From: Agromyces mariniharenae
Lineage (GTDB): Bacteria; Actinomycetota; Actinomycetes; Actinomycetales; Microbacteriaceae
NCBI RefSeq assembly: GCF_008122505.1
Contig: NZ_VSSB01000002.1
Span: 1,054,001-1,118,000, forward strand
Reading direction: 5' to 3'
DNA length: 64,000 nucleotides
Shown here piece after piece: positions 36,798 through 46,900 of this stretch (position 1 is its first letter; every line of letters begins with the position of its first letter). The notes beneath the pieces were generated by a model that did not search any database, had not been told where the DNA came from, and was given only the letters and a program-made list of their open reading frames with translations. Position numbers and translations under genes: made by a program.

Positions 36798-38168
36798 TCA
36801 GCGCGCGGTGAGCTCCTCGGCCACGAGGAAGGCCAGCTCGAGCGACTGCATGTGGTTGAGGCGCGGGTCGCAGAGCGACTCGTACCGGGTCGCGAGGGTC
36901 TCCTCGTCGATGTGCTCGGAGCCGCCGAGGCACTCGGTCACGTCATCGCCAGTGAGCTCCACGTGGATGCCGCCGGGGTACGTGCCCGCGGCCCGGTGGG
37001 CCTCGAAGAAGCCGCGGACCTCGTCGACCACGTCGTCGAACCGGCGGGTCTTGTAGCCGTTCGGCGTCGTGATGCCGTTGCCGTGCATCGGGTCGGTGAC
37101 CCACAGTGGGTTCGCGTCGCTGCGCTTGATCGCCTCCAGCAGCGGCGGCAGCGCGTCGCGGATCTTCCCGGCGCCCATGCGCGTGATGAACGTGAGGCGG
37201 CCCGGCTCGCGGTGCGGGTCGAGCTTCTCGACGAGCTCGATCATCGTCTCGGGCGTCGTCGACGGCCCGAGCTTCACGCCGATCGGGTTGCGCACCCGCG
37301 ACAGGAAGTCGACGTGCGCGCCGTCGAGGTCGCGCGTGCGCTCGCCGATCCAGATGAAGTGGCCCGACGTGAGGTAGGGCGTGCCCGTGCGCGAGTCGAT
37401 GCGGGTCATCGGGCGCTCGTAGTCCATGAGCAGGCCCTCGTGGCCCGTGTAGAACTCGGTGTGCTTCAGCGCCTCGAAGTCGGCGCCGCACGCCTCCATG
37501 AACTTGATCGCGCGGTCGATCTCGCGGGCGAGCGACTCGTACCTGGCGTTCGCCGGGTTGGCCGAGAAGCCCTGGTTCCACGAGTGCACCTGGCGGAGGT
37601 CGGCGAAGCCGCCCTGCGTGAACGCGCGGATGAGGTTCAGGGTCGACGCGGCCATGTGGTAGCCGCGCACCAGGCGCGACGGGTCGGCCTGGCGCGACTC
37701 GGGCGTGAAGTCGTAGCCGTTCACGATGTCGCCGCGGTAGGCGGGCAGCGTGACGCCGCCGCGCGTCTCGGTGTCGCTCGAGCGCGGCTTGGCGAACTGG
37801 CCCGCCATGCGGCCCATCTTCACGACCGGCATCGACGCGCCGTAGGTGAGCACGACGGCCATCTGCAGCACGGTCTTCACGCGGTTGCGGATCTGGTCGG
37901 CGGTCGCCCCGGCGAACGTCTCGGCGCAGTCGCCGCCCTGCAGCAGGAACGACTCGCCGCGCGACGCGGCGGCCAGCCGGGTGCGCAGCATGTCGACCTC
38001 GCCGGCGAACACGAGCGGGGGCAGGGTCGCGAGCTCGGCGGATGCCGCGTGCGCCGCCTCGGCGTCGGGCCACGTGGGCTGCTGCTTGATCGGCAGCGTG
38101 CGCCAATAGTCGAGGCCGTCGATCACGGAGGGATCTGCATTGACGACGGGCTCGACGAGCTGTACCAC
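36798..38168 (-). CDS. aroG: class II 3-deoxy-7-phosphoheptulonate (DAHP) synthase
   Basis: It condenses phosphoenolpyruvate and erythrose 4-phosphate, the first step of the shikimate pathway. The 456-residue protein is a plant/actinobacterial type II enzyme: LPPLVFAGEVDMLRTRLAAAS, SFLLQGGDCAETF (metal-site Cys), GRMAGQFAKPRS, HTEFYTGHEGLLMDYE, SGHFIWIGERTR, WVTDPMHGNGI and GGIHVELTGDDVTECLGG. A GTG start is used. It is next to pknL as Rv2178c is in M. tuberculosis, convergent with the kinase. Confidence 0.97.
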   Translation of the reverse strand: MVQLVEPVVNADPSVIDGLDYWRTLPIKQQPTWPDAEAAHAASAELATLPPLVFAGEVDMLRTRLAAASRGESFLLQGGDCAETFAGATADQIRNRVKTVLQMAVVLTYGASMPVVKMGRMAGQFAKPRSSDTETRGGVTLPAYRGDIVNGYDFTPESRQADPSRLVRGYHMAASTLNLIRAFTQGGFADLRQVHSWNQGFSANPANARYESLAREIDRAIKFMEACGADFEALKHTEFYTGHEGLLMDYERPMTRIDSRTGTPYLTSGHFIWIGERTRDLDGAHVDFLSRVRNPIGVKLGPSTTPETMIELVEKLDPHREPGRLTFITRMGAGKIRDALPPLLEAIKRSDANPLWVTDPMHGNGITTPNGYKTRRFDDVVDEVRGFFEAHRAAGTYPGGIHVELTGDDVTECLGGSEHIDEETLATRYESLCDPRLNHMQSLELAFLVAEELTAR

Positions 38169-38249
38169 GGGACTGTCCTGAGGGGTCGGGGCGCGGGCGC
38201 GCCGGAACGGGAAACGCGGCGTCGCACGCGCGCCGCCGCACGTTCGAGC

Positions 38250-38939
38250 CTACCCCGATTGCGCGGCCCGCTGCTCCCGCACGGAGCTGGCGTACACGTC
38301 GACGTACTCCTGGCCGCTCAGGGCGCGCAGCTCGTAGACGAGCTCGTCCGTCACGGAGCGCAACACGAACCGGTCGCCCTCGAGTCCCTCGAAGCGCGAG
38401 AAGTCGAGCGGCTCGCCGATGATGATGCCGATGCGGCGCACCTTCGGCAGTCGCGTGCCGATGGGCATGACCTCCTCGGTGCCGATCATGGCGACCGGGA
38501 TGACGGGCACGCCCGCCTCGAGCACCATCCGGGCGACGCCCGTGCGGCCGCGGTAGAGGCGGGCGTCGGGGCTGCGCGTGCCCTCGGGATAGATGCCGAG
38601 GATGCCGCCCTCGCCGAGGACCCGCAGGCCGGTCGCGAGCGACGCCTCGGACGCCTTGCCGCCCGAACGGTCGATCGGCAGTTGCCCGGCCGCCTGGAAG
38701 AACGTGCGCGTCGCCCAGCCCTTCAGGCCCTTGCCGGTGAAGTACTCGCTCTTCGCGAGGAAGATGACCCGGCGGTCGACGACGAGCGGCAGGAAGATCG
38801 AGTCGATGAACGAGAGGTGGTTCGACGCGAGGATGACCGCGCCGTCCTTCGGCACGTTCTGGAGGCCGACGACCCAGGGCCGGAAGATCGCCAGCAGGAT
38901 GGGCCCGATGACGATGTGCTTCATGATCCAGTAGAACAC
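38250..38939 (-). CDS. plsC: 1-acyl-sn-glycerol-3-phosphate acyltransferase (PlsC family)
   Basis: This membrane-associated acyltransferase converts lysophosphatidate to phosphatidate. The 229-residue protein has the catalytic NHLSFID motif (His41, Asp46), the substrate motif EGTRS (119-123), a hydrophobic N-terminus and VPVIPVAMIG. A GTG start has GGGGAGG four bases upstream, and TAGGCT at 38972-38977 is its -10. Rv2182c is the positional equivalent in M. tuberculosis. It could act on another lysolipid, but the motif set is standard. Confidence 0.92.
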   Translation of the reverse strand: MFYWIMKHIVIGPILLAIFRPWVVGLQNVPKDGAVILASNHLSFIDSIFLPLVVDRRVIFLAKSEYFTGKGLKGWATRTFFQAAGQLPIDRSGGKASEASLATGLRVLGEGGILGIYPEGTRSPDARLYRGRTGVARMVLEAGVPVIPVAMIGTEEVMPIGTRLPKVRRIGIIIGEPLDFSRFEGLEGDRFVLRSVTDELVYELRALSGQEYVDVYASSVREQRAAQSG

Positions 38940-38971
38940 CGGACCTCCCCTCGTCGCCGAACGAACGCTTC

Positions 38972-38977
38972 AGCCTA
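38972..38977 (-). promoter_or_regulatory. -10 element (TAGGCT) of plsC
   Basis: TAGGCT on the minus strand gives a leader of roughly 25-27 bases that contains the GGGGAGG ribosome site. This is an example of the same -10 with a normal leader. Confidence 0.5.
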
Positions 38978-38989
38978 GCGCCGAGCGGA

Positions 38990-39940
38990 TCAGGCGTGCT
39001 CCTCGACCCACACGCGCGCAAGGTCGGCCGCGCCGACCACGCCGGCGTCGTTCACGAGCTCCGCGATGACGAAGTCGGGCTCGGGGTGGTAGCCGCGCGC
39101 CGGGAGGTGCTGGAGGTACGCCTCGCGGATCGGGCCGAGCAGCAGCTCCCCCGCGACGGCCACGCCGCCGCCGAACACGAAGCGCTGGGGGTCGAGAACC
39201 GCCGACAGCGACGCCGACGCCTCGCCGAGCCAGTGGCCGAGCTGCCGGAGCGCGGCGACGGCTCCGGGGTCCTCCTGCTCGATGAGGCCGCCCACGATCG
39301 TGCCGTCGAGCGCACCGCGCTCCTCGCGGGCCTGCGCGAGCGCCTGCCCGATGCCGCCGGCGTCGGCGATCTCGTTCGCCATGCGCAGCAGCGCCCGGCC
39401 CGAGCCGTACTGCTCGAGGCATCCGTGCTGACCGCAGCCGCAGGCGATGCCGCCGGGGACGAGGCGCATGTGGCCGAGCTCGGCGCCGGCGCCGAAGCCG
39501 CCGCGGAAGAGCCGGTCTCCGGCGACGATCGCGCCGCCGACGCCCGTGCCGATGGTGAGCATGACCATGTCGCTGACGAGTCGTCCGGCGCCGAACCGGA
39601 ACTCGGCCCAGCCGGCGGCGTTGGCGTCGTTGTCGACGACCACGGTCGTGCCCACGCGGGCCTCGAGCTTCTCGCGGAAGGGCTCGTTGCGCCAGTGAAT
39701 GTTCGGCGCGTAGTAGACGGTCGACTGCGCGGCGTCGATGAAGCCCGCGGCGGCCACGCCGACCGCGGCGGCGGGCCCGTCGTGGGACAGCGACTCGATC
39801 ATCGCCACGACCGCGTCCTCGAGGAGCTGCGGATCGCCGGCCGGCGTGGGCACGCGCTCCGACCGCACGATGGCGCCGAACTCGTCGACGACGGCCCCCG
39901 CGATCTTCGTCCCGCCGATGTCGATGCCGATCGCGTGCAC
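38990..39940 (-). CDS. ROK family sugar kinase (glucokinase-like)
   Basis: This 316-residue cytoplasmic kinase belongs to the ROK family. The ATP motif is GIDIGGTKIAGAVVDEFG, VVVDNDANAAGWAEF carries the catalytic Asp, and LTIGTGVGGAIV follows. The zinc motif CGCGQHGCLEQYGSG lies near residue 170. Most actinobacterial members of this length are glucokinases, using ATP or polyphosphate; no winged-helix domain is present, so it is not a ROK repressor. The GTG at 39940 lacks a strong ribosome site. It is divergent from the acyl-CoA synthetase. Confidence 0.9.
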   Translation of the reverse strand: MHAIGIDIGGTKIAGAVVDEFGAIVRSERVPTPAGDPQLLEDAVVAMIESLSHDGPAAAVGVAAAGFIDAAQSTVYYAPNIHWRNEPFREKLEARVGTTVVVDNDANAAGWAEFRFGAGRLVSDMVMLTIGTGVGGAIVAGDRLFRGGFGAGAELGHMRLVPGGIACGCGQHGCLEQYGSGRALLRMANEIADAGGIGQALAQAREERGALDGTIVGGLIEQEDPGAVAALRQLGHWLGEASASLSAVLDPQRFVFGGGVAVAGELLLGPIREAYLQHLPARGYHPEPDFVIAELVNDAGVVGAADLARVWVEEHA

Positions 39941-40011
39941 GAGGGAGCCGCCTTTCGAAGGGGGGTTGGGATCGAGCACGCCCGAGCCCTCGTGGCCGCA
40001 CGCGCAACGGC

Positions 40012-40017
40012 TAGAGT
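40012..40017 (+). promoter_or_regulatory. -10 element (TAGAGT) of the acyl-CoA synthetase gene
   Basis: TAGAGT would start transcription near 40024, giving a 65-base leader that ends with AAGGAG six bases before the GTG. No clear -35 was found. Confidence 0.45.
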
Positions 40018-40088
40018 GTAGTCGACCCCAATGCCGAGGTTCGCGCGCCCCGTGCCGCCCGAACTTCCCCGGTGCCGAAGGAGCTACC

Positions 40089-41921
40089 GTGATCCAATTC
40101 GATACCCCCGCCGTCGTCCCGGCCGACCCCGACGCGAATGTCACGGACCTCCTCGTGCAGCGCGTCGCGGCCACGCCCGACTCGGTGCTGTTCTCCCTCC
40201 CCACCGGTGACGGTGGCTGGTCCCCGGTCACGACCAGGGAGTTCCACGACCAGGTCGTCGCCCTCGCGAAGGGCCTCGTCGCCGCCGGCATCCAGCCCGG
40301 CGACAAGATCGGCCTCATGTGCAAGACGCGCTACGAGTGGACCCTCATCGACTTCGCGACGTGGTTCGCCGGAGCCGTGCTCGTGCCGATCTACGAGACC
40401 AGCTCGCCCTCGCAGGTCAAGTGGAACGTCAGCGACTCCGGTGCCATCGCCGTCATCGTCGAGACGCCCGACCACTTCGCTCGCTTCGACGAGGTGCACC
40501 CCGAGCTGCCCGCCATCCGCAACGTGTGGCAGATCGACCTCGGCGACCTCGACAAGCTCGCGGCCGCGGGCACCGGGGTCTCCGACGAGGAGATCGAGCG
40601 TCGCCGCAACCTCGCGGTCGGCTCCGACATCGCCACGCTCATCTACACCTCGGGCTCCACCGGCAAGCCCAAGGGCTGCGTGCTCACCCACTCCAACTTC
40701 GTCGAGCTCTGCCGCAACGCCGCTGTTGCGCTCAAGGAGGTCGTGGCCGACCCCAACGGCGCCTCCACGCTGCTCTTCATCACCACCGCGCACATCTTCG
40801 CCCGCTTCATCGCGGTCCTGTCGGTGCACGCCGGCGTCCGTGTCGGTCACCAGCCCGACACGAAGCAGCTCCTCCCGTCGCTCGGGAGCTTCAAGCCGAC
40901 GTTCCTCCTCGCGGTGCCGCGGGTCTTCGAGAAGGTCTACAACGTCTCGGAGCAGAAGGCCGAGGCTGGGGGCAAGGGCAAGATCTTCCGCGCCGCTGCC
41001 GACACCGCCGTCGCGTACTCGACGGCCAAGGAGGCGGGCAAGGTCCCGTTCGGCCTCAAGCTGAAGTTCACACTCTTCGACCGGCTCGTGTACGGCAAGC
41101 TCCGTCATGCGATGGGCGGCAACGTGAAGTACGCCGTCTCGGGTTCGGCCCCGCTCGGTCCGCGCCTCGGCCACTTCTACCACGCGCTCGGCATCACGAT
41201 CCTCGAGGGCTATGGCCTCACCGAGACCACGGCGCCCGCCACCGTCAACCTCGCGACGAAGTCGAAGATCGGCACGGTCGGCCCGGCCCTCCCTGGTGTC
41301 TCGGTCCGCATCGCCGACGACGGCGAGATCCAGGTCAAGGGCGTCGACGTGTTCAAGGAGTACTGGAAGAACCCCGAGGCGACCGCCGAGGCGTTCGACG
41401 GCGAGTGGTTCAAGACGGGCGACCTCGGCAGCTTCGACGCCGACGGCTTCCTCTCGATCACCGGCCGCAAGAAGGAGATCATCGTCACGGCCGGTGGCAA
41501 GAACGTCGCCCCGGCGGCGCTCGAGGACCCGATCCGCGCCAACCCGCTCGTCGGCCAGGTCGTCGTGGTCGGCGACAAGAAGCCGTTCATCTCGGCGCTC
41601 GTGACGCTCGACCCCGAGATGCTGCCGGTCTGGCTGAACAACAACGACGAGGACGCGGGCATGAGCCTCGAGGAGGCCACGAACAACGCGGCCGTCCTCG
41701 CCGAGGTGCAGCGGGCCATCGACGCGGCGAACGAGCACGTCTCGCGCGCCGAGTCCATCCGCAAGTTCACGATCCTCTCGACCGAGCTCACCGAGGCGAG
41801 CGGGCACCTGACGCCGAAGCTCAGCATCAAGCGCAACGTGATCCTCGAGGACTTCTCCGTCGAGATCGAGACCATGTACTCGGGCGCCCCGGCCACCGAA
41901 GGACACTCGATCGTGCACTGA
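40089..41921 (+). CDS. long-chain fatty acid--CoA ligase (FadD15-like)
   Basis: This 610-residue AMP-forming synthetase activates fatty acids to acyl-CoA. Signatures are YTSGSTGKPKG (186-196), ILEGYGLTETTAPAT, WFKTGDLGSFDADGFLSITGRKKEIIVTAGGKNVAP and the C-terminal LTPKLSIKRN with the adenylation lysine. The strong AAGGAG site sets the GTG start at 40089. Closest architecture is FadD15 (Rv2187), which also lies in this neighbourhood in M. tuberculosis. Chain-length preference is unknown. Confidence 0.93.
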   Translation: MIQFDTPAVVPADPDANVTDLLVQRVAATPDSVLFSLPTGDGGWSPVTTREFHDQVVALAKGLVAAGIQPGDKIGLMCKTRYEWTLIDFATWFAGAVLVPIYETSSPSQVKWNVSDSGAIAVIVETPDHFARFDEVHPELPAIRNVWQIDLGDLDKLAAAGTGVSDEEIERRRNLAVGSDIATLIYTSGSTGKPKGCVLTHSNFVELCRNAAVALKEVVADPNGASTLLFITTAHIFARFIAVLSVHAGVRVGHQPDTKQLLPSLGSFKPTFLLAVPRVFEKVYNVSEQKAEAGGKGKIFRAAADTAVAYSTAKEAGKVPFGLKLKFTLFDRLVYGKLRHAMGGNVKYAVSGSAPLGPRLGHFYHALGITILEGYGLTETTAPATVNLATKSKIGTVGPALPGVSVRIADDGEIQVKGVDVFKEYWKNPEATAEAFDGEWFKTGDLGSFDADGFLSITGRKKEIIVTAGGKNVAPAALEDPIRANPLVGQVVVVGDKKPFISALVTLDPEMLPVWLNNNDEDAGMSLEEATNNAAVLAEVQRAIDAANEHVSRAESIRKFTILSTELTEASGHLTPKLSIKRNVILEDFSVEIETMYSGAPATEGHSIVH

Positions 41922-41938
41922 GCCGTCCCCCACGACAC

Positions 41939-41971
41939 GAGAGGGCCCCGCGGATGCCGCGGGGCCCTCTC
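41939..41971. terminator. bidirectional terminator hairpin between acyl-CoA synthetase and def
   Basis: A perfect 15-bp stem (GAGAGGGCCCCGCGG and its complement) closes on a three-base ATG loop. It lies between convergent stops, and the apex is the GCGGATGCCGC word. Another copy of the word follows at about 41983. There is no U-tract, as is common for actinobacterial terminators. Confidence 0.85.
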
Positions 41972-42017
41972 GCTCGTCAGTCCCGCGGCATCCGACATGC
42001 CCGGGTCGCGTGCGCGG

Positions 42018-42509
42018 TCAGAACCAGTCCGACTCGCGCACCTCCTTCATCGCGGCACGCCGCTCGTCCTTCTCGAGGCGGTCGAGGTAGAGGATGCCGT
42101 CGAGGTGGTCGGTCTCGTGCTGCAGGGCCTGCGCCATGAGCCCCGTGCCCGAGACCTCGATCTCGTTGCCGTCGAGGTCGATGCCGCGAACTCGGGCGAA
42201 CGGATGCCGCGGCGTCTTGTGCCAGAGGCCCGGCACCGAGAGGCATCCCTCGTCGATGAGCTCGCGGTCGCCCGTGACCTCGACGATCTCGGGATTGATG
42301 ACGTAGCCGACGTCGCCGTCGATGTTGTAGCTGAACACGCGGAGGTTCACGCCGATCTGCGACGCGGCGACGCCCGCGCGACCCGGGAGCCGGACGCTGT
42401 CGACGAGGTCGGCGACGAGCGAGCGCACCCGATCGTCGATCTGTTCGACGGGGGCTGAGACGGTCTTCAGGACGGGGTCGCCGAACAGGCGAATGGGACG
42501 TTCCGGCAA
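42018..42509 (-). CDS. def: peptide deformylase
   Basis: It removes the formyl group from nascent proteins using a metal bound by Cys and two His. The 163-residue protein has motif 1 GVAASQIGV, motif 2 EGCLSVPG (Cys89) and motif 3 QHETDHLDG (His131, Glu132, His135). A TTG start at 42509 is chosen because GGAG lies five bases upstream and no ATG/GTG precedes the conserved [11 protein letters not shown]. It starts 11 bases after the ParA-like gene, so the two are probably co-transcribed. Confidence 0.96.
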   Translation of the reverse strand: MPERPIRLFGDPVLKTVSAPVEQIDDRVRSLVADLVDSVRLPGRAGVAASQIGVNLRVFSYNIDGDVGYVINPEIVEVTGDRELIDEGCLSVPGLWHKTPRHPFARVRGIDLDGNEIEVSGTGLMAQALQHETDHLDGILYLDRLEKDERRAAMKEVRESDWF

Positions 42510-42520
42510 TTGCGCTCCGA

Positions 42521-43909
42521 TCAGTGCCCGCGGTCAGCGGGCAGGCCTTCGACCACGAGCGCGGCGAGCTCGCGGGCCGCGTGCTGCGTCACGGGACGCA
42601 GGTCGTTCCAGTGCACGACGGATCCGGCGGCGAGCTGCGGGTCGTACGGGATCCGCACGATTTCGCGCACGCGTGAGGCGAAGTGCGCCTCGATCTCGTC
42701 GACCTTGACGAGATGCGTGCCCTGCGTCGCCAGGTTGATCGCGACCACGGCGTTGCGCACGAGCTCGCCGTAGCCGTTGGCCTCGAGCCAGGTGAGCGTC
42801 TCGGATGCGAGCCGCGCCTCGTCGACGCTGCCGCCCGACACGATCACGATCGAGTCGGCGCGCTGCAGCGTCGCGCGCATCACCGAGTGCACGATGCCGG
42901 TGCCGCAGTCGGTCAGCACGATCGAGTAGTAGCGCGCCGCGAGGCCGGCCACGACGTTGTAGTCGTCGTCGTCGAACGCCTCGGACAGCGTCGGGTCGGT
43001 GTCGGACGCGAGGATGTCGAGCCGCGTCTCGTCGCGGGAGAGGAACCCCGAGAAGTCGGTGTAGCCGCCGATCGACGATGCCTTGTTCACGACGTCGCGC
43101 ACCGTCTCGCGGGTCTGCCGGTCGACGCGCTCCGCGAGCGTGCCGCGATCGGGGTTCGCGTCGATGGCGATGATGCGGTCATCGCGCGCGTCGGCCAGGG
43201 CCATGCCGAGGAGGGTCGTCACGGTCGTCTTGCCGACGCCGCCCTTGCGCGTGAGCACGGGCACGAAGCGCGCACCGCCCTCGAAGCGCTTCTGGATGCG
43301 GCCGCTCAGCGCCTTGTGGGCGCGCACCTTCGCGGAGTCGCCGAGGTTGACCAGGTGCAGCGACGCCTCGTAGAGGAAGCGGTTGAACCCGCCGTGCGGC
43401 GCCGGCCGCGGCGCGCGGTTGAGGTCGATGAGCCGGTCGGCGGTCAGCGACTCCGACGGCTCGGGCAGTTCGGCCGGGACGACCTCGGCGTCGGGCGCGT
43501 CGACGATAGCGACGTGGCTGCCCGTGTCGGTGGTGACGCGCTCCCGGCGCAGCCGGGACTCGTCGGAGGCCAGCAACGCGCTGTAGGGCGACGTGTCTCG
43601 CCGGTACGACTGGCGGTAGCCCGCCGCGGACAGCGCGGGCGTCACGACCTCGACCGACGTGGTGCCCGGCCCGCCGTCGGCCACCGCCGGGTTCACGGCG
43701 ACGTCGTCGATCGCGACGGCCACCTCGTCTTCGGGCATCTCGGGTCGAGGCGCCGGCGGGAGGTCGACGCGGATGTTCAGGCTGTCGGGCAGGGCCGACG
43801 CGGCGTGCGCGCCCGTGGACGGCGCCAGCCGACCGTGGTCGACTGCTGCGGCGTGCCCCCCGGACGCCCGGCGTGTCGTGTCGTGGTCATCGCCCCTGTC
43901 GTCTGACAC
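42521..43909 (-). CDS. ParA/MinD-like ATPase of the type VII secretion-associated (EspI-like) class
   Basis: This 462-residue protein has a disordered acidic N-terminus (about 1-165) and a MinD/ParA domain with deviant Walker [10 protein letters not shown] (222-230). Just before it, [21 protein letters not shown] resembles the conserved pre-domain of EspI and related ESX-linked ATPases. [26 protein letters not shown] and [18 protein letters not shown] follow. No ESX genes are in the window, so its partner is unknown. The GTG start has GGAGG seven bases upstream. It lies between pyc and def on the same strand. Confidence 0.8.
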   Translation of the reverse strand: MSDDRGDDHDTTRRASGGHAAAVDHGRLAPSTGAHAASALPDSLNIRVDLPPAPRPEMPEDEVAVAIDDVAVNPAVADGGPGTTSVEVVTPALSAAGYRQSYRRDTSPYSALLASDESRLRRERVTTDTGSHVAIVDAPDAEVVPAELPEPSESLTADRLIDLNRAPRPAPHGGFNRFLYEASLHLVNLGDSAKVRAHKALSGRIQKRFEGGARFVPVLTRKGGVGKTTVTTLLGMALADARDDRIIAIDANPDRGTLAERVDRQTRETVRDVVNKASSIGGYTDFSGFLSRDETRLDILASDTDPTLSEAFDDDDYNVVAGLAARYYSIVLTDCGTGIVHSVMRATLQRADSIVIVSGGSVDEARLASETLTWLEANGYGELVRNAVVAINLATQGTHLVKVDEIEAHFASRVREIVRIPYDPQLAAGSVVHWNDLRPVTQHAARELAALVVEGLPADRGH

Positions 43910-43990
43910 CGATAGCCCTCCTCATCAGTGCGGAATGCAGTGCGGGGTCCAGTGCGAACCCACCGACAGCCTAGCGTGGGCACACGACGA

Positions 43991-46900
43991 CTACCGCGGG
44001 CGGACCACCACGAGCAGGTCGCCGGCCTCCACCTGCTGGGTCTTGGGGATCGCGACGCGCTCCACCACACCCGCCACGGGGGACGTGATCGCGGCCTCCA
44101 TCTTCATCGCCTCGATCGACGCGACGCCCTGTCCTGCGGCGATCTCGGCGCCCGGCTCGACCTGCAGCGTCACCACGCCGGAGAACGGCGCGGCGACGTG
44201 GCCGGGCTGCGAGGCATCCGCCTTCTCGGCCGCGCGCGTCTCGACGACGATGCTGCGGTCGCGCACGAACACGGGGCGCAGCTGGCCGTTGAGGATGGTC
44301 ATGACCGTGCGCATGCCCTTCTCGTCGGCCTCGCCGATCGCCTCGAGACCCGCATAGAGGCGCACGCCCTTGTCGATCTCGATCACGTGCTCGGCGCCGG
44401 GGCGCAGGCCGTAGAGGTAGTCGGACGTGTCGACGACCGAGAGGTCGCCGAACAGCTCGCGGATCTGCTCGAACTGGCGCGTCGGCGCGGGGAAGAGCAG
44501 CGTGTTCAGGGTCGAGCGACGCGTTGCGCTGTCGGCCTCGAGCGCGCCGCGCTGGTCGTCGGTGAGCTCGGTCACGCCGATGCGCACGTCCTTGCCGGCG
44601 AGCACCTTCGAGCGGAACGGCTCGGGCCAGCCGCCGGGCAGGTCGCCGAGCTCGCCCGCCATGAAGCCGATGACCGAGTCGGGCACGTCGTACTTCTCGG
44701 GGTGCTCGGCGAAGTCGGCCGGGTCGGCCTTCACCGCGGCGAGGTGCAGGGCGAGGTCGCCGACGACCTTCGACGACGGCGTGACCTTGGGCACACGGCC
44801 GAGGATGTCGTTGGCGGCCGCGTACATGTCCTCGATGAGCTCGAAGTCGTCGGCCAGGCCGAGCGCGATGGCCTGCTGGCGCAGGTTCGACAGCTGGCCG
44901 CCCGGGATCTCGTGGTGGTACACGCGGCCGGTCGGGCCGGGCAGGCCCGACTCGAACGGCCGGTAGATGCGGCGCACGGCCTCCCAGTAGGGCTCGAGGT
45001 CGGCGACGGCCTGCAGCGAGATGCCCGTGTCGCGCTCGGTGTGCGCGAGCGCCGCGACGAGCGACGACGCCGACGGCTGGCTGGTCGTGCCCGCCATCGG
45101 GGCGCTCGCCACGTCGACGGCGTCGACGCCCGCGCGGCTCGCCGCGAGGAGGGTGGCGAGCTGTCCGCCCGCCGTGTCGTGCGTGTGCAGGTGCACGGGC
45201 AGGTCGAACCGCTCGCGGAGCGCCGAGACGAGCTTCTCGGCGGCCGCCGGGCGCACGAGGCCCGCCATGTCCTTGATCGCGATGATGTGGGCGCCCGCGG
45301 CCACGATCTCGTCGGCCAGCCGCAGGTAGTAGTCGAGCGTGTAGAGGTTCTCGGCGGGATCCAGCAGGTCGCCGGTGTAGCAGAGCGCGACCTCGGCGAC
45401 GGCGTGGCCGGTGGCCAGCACGGAGTCGATCGCCGGGCGCATCTGGTCGACGTCGTTCAGCGCGTCGAAGATGCGGAAGATGTCGACGCCGGTCGCCGCG
45501 GCCTCGCGCACGAACGCGTCGGTCACCTCGGTCGGGTACGGCGTGTAGCCGACCGTGTTGCGGCCGCGCAGCAGCATCTGGATGTTGATGTTCGGCAGCG
45601 CCTCGCGCAGCGTGGCGAGGCGCTCCCAGGGGTCCTCGCCGAGGAAGCGCAGTGCGACGTCGTAGGTGGCGCCGCCCCAGGCCTCGACCGAGAGCAGCTG
45701 CGGGGTCATGCGTGCGACGTAGGGCGCGACGGCGACGAGGTCGCGGGTGCGAACGCGCGTCGCGAGCAGCGACTGGTGGGCGTCGCGGAACGTGGTCTCG
45801 GTGACCGCGAGCGGCGTCTGCGCGCGCAGCGCGGCGGCGAACCCGGCCGGGCCGAGCTCGAGCAGCCGCTGGCGGGAGCCGGCAGGCGCCGGTTGCGACA
45901 GGTCGATCTCGGGCAGCTTCTCTGCGGGGTGCACGGCCGTCGGGGCCGGGCCGTTGGGCTGGTTGACCGTGACGTCGGCGAGCCAGTTCAGGATCTTGGT
46001 GCCGCGGTCCTTGGAGACGCGGCCGCGCAGCAGCTGCGGACGCTCGTCGATGAAGGAGGTGCTGAGGTCGCCGGCGATGAACGCCGGGTCCTCGAGCACC
46101 GCCTGGAGGAACGGGATGTTCGTGGACACGCCGCGGATGCGGAACTCGGCCAGCGCGCGCTTGGCGCGGGCGACCGCAGCCGGGTAGTCGCGCCCGCGGC
46201 ACGTGAGCTTCGCGAGCATGGAGTCGAAGTGCGGGCTGATCTGGGCGCCCGGGTTCACGGTGCCGCCGTCGAGGCGGATGCCCGCGCCGCCCGGCGAGCG
46301 GTACGTCGTGATCTTGCCCGTGTCGGGGCGGAACCCGGCGGTCGGGTCCTCGGTCGTGATGCGGCACTGCAGGGCGGCGCCGCGGAGGCGGATCTGCTCC
46401 TGCTCGAGGCCGAGCTGGGCGAGCGTCTCCCCCGCCGCGATGCGCATCTGCGAGACGACGAGGTCGACGTCGGTGACCTCCTCGGTCACGGTGTGCTCGA
46501 CCTGGATGCGCGGGTTCATCTCGATGAACACGTGCTGGCCGGCGCGCTCGCCCGCGGTGTCGAGCAGGAACTCGACGGTGCCCGCGTTGACGTAGCCGAT
46601 CGACTTCGCGAACGCGATGGCGTCGCGGTACAGCGACCGGCGGACGTCGTCGGAGAGGTTCGGCGCCGGCGCGATCTCGATGACCTTCTGGTGGCGGCGC
46701 TGCACCGAGCAGTCGCGCTCGAAGAGGTGCACCGTCTCGCCCGCGGCATCCGCGAGCACCTGGACCTCGATGTGGCGCGGACGGAGCACGGCCTGCTCGA
46801 GGAACATCGTGGGGTCGCCGAACGCGCTATCGGCCTCGCGCATGGCCTCCTCGAGCGACGAGCGGAGGTCGTCCTTCGAGTTCACGCGCCGCATGCCGCG

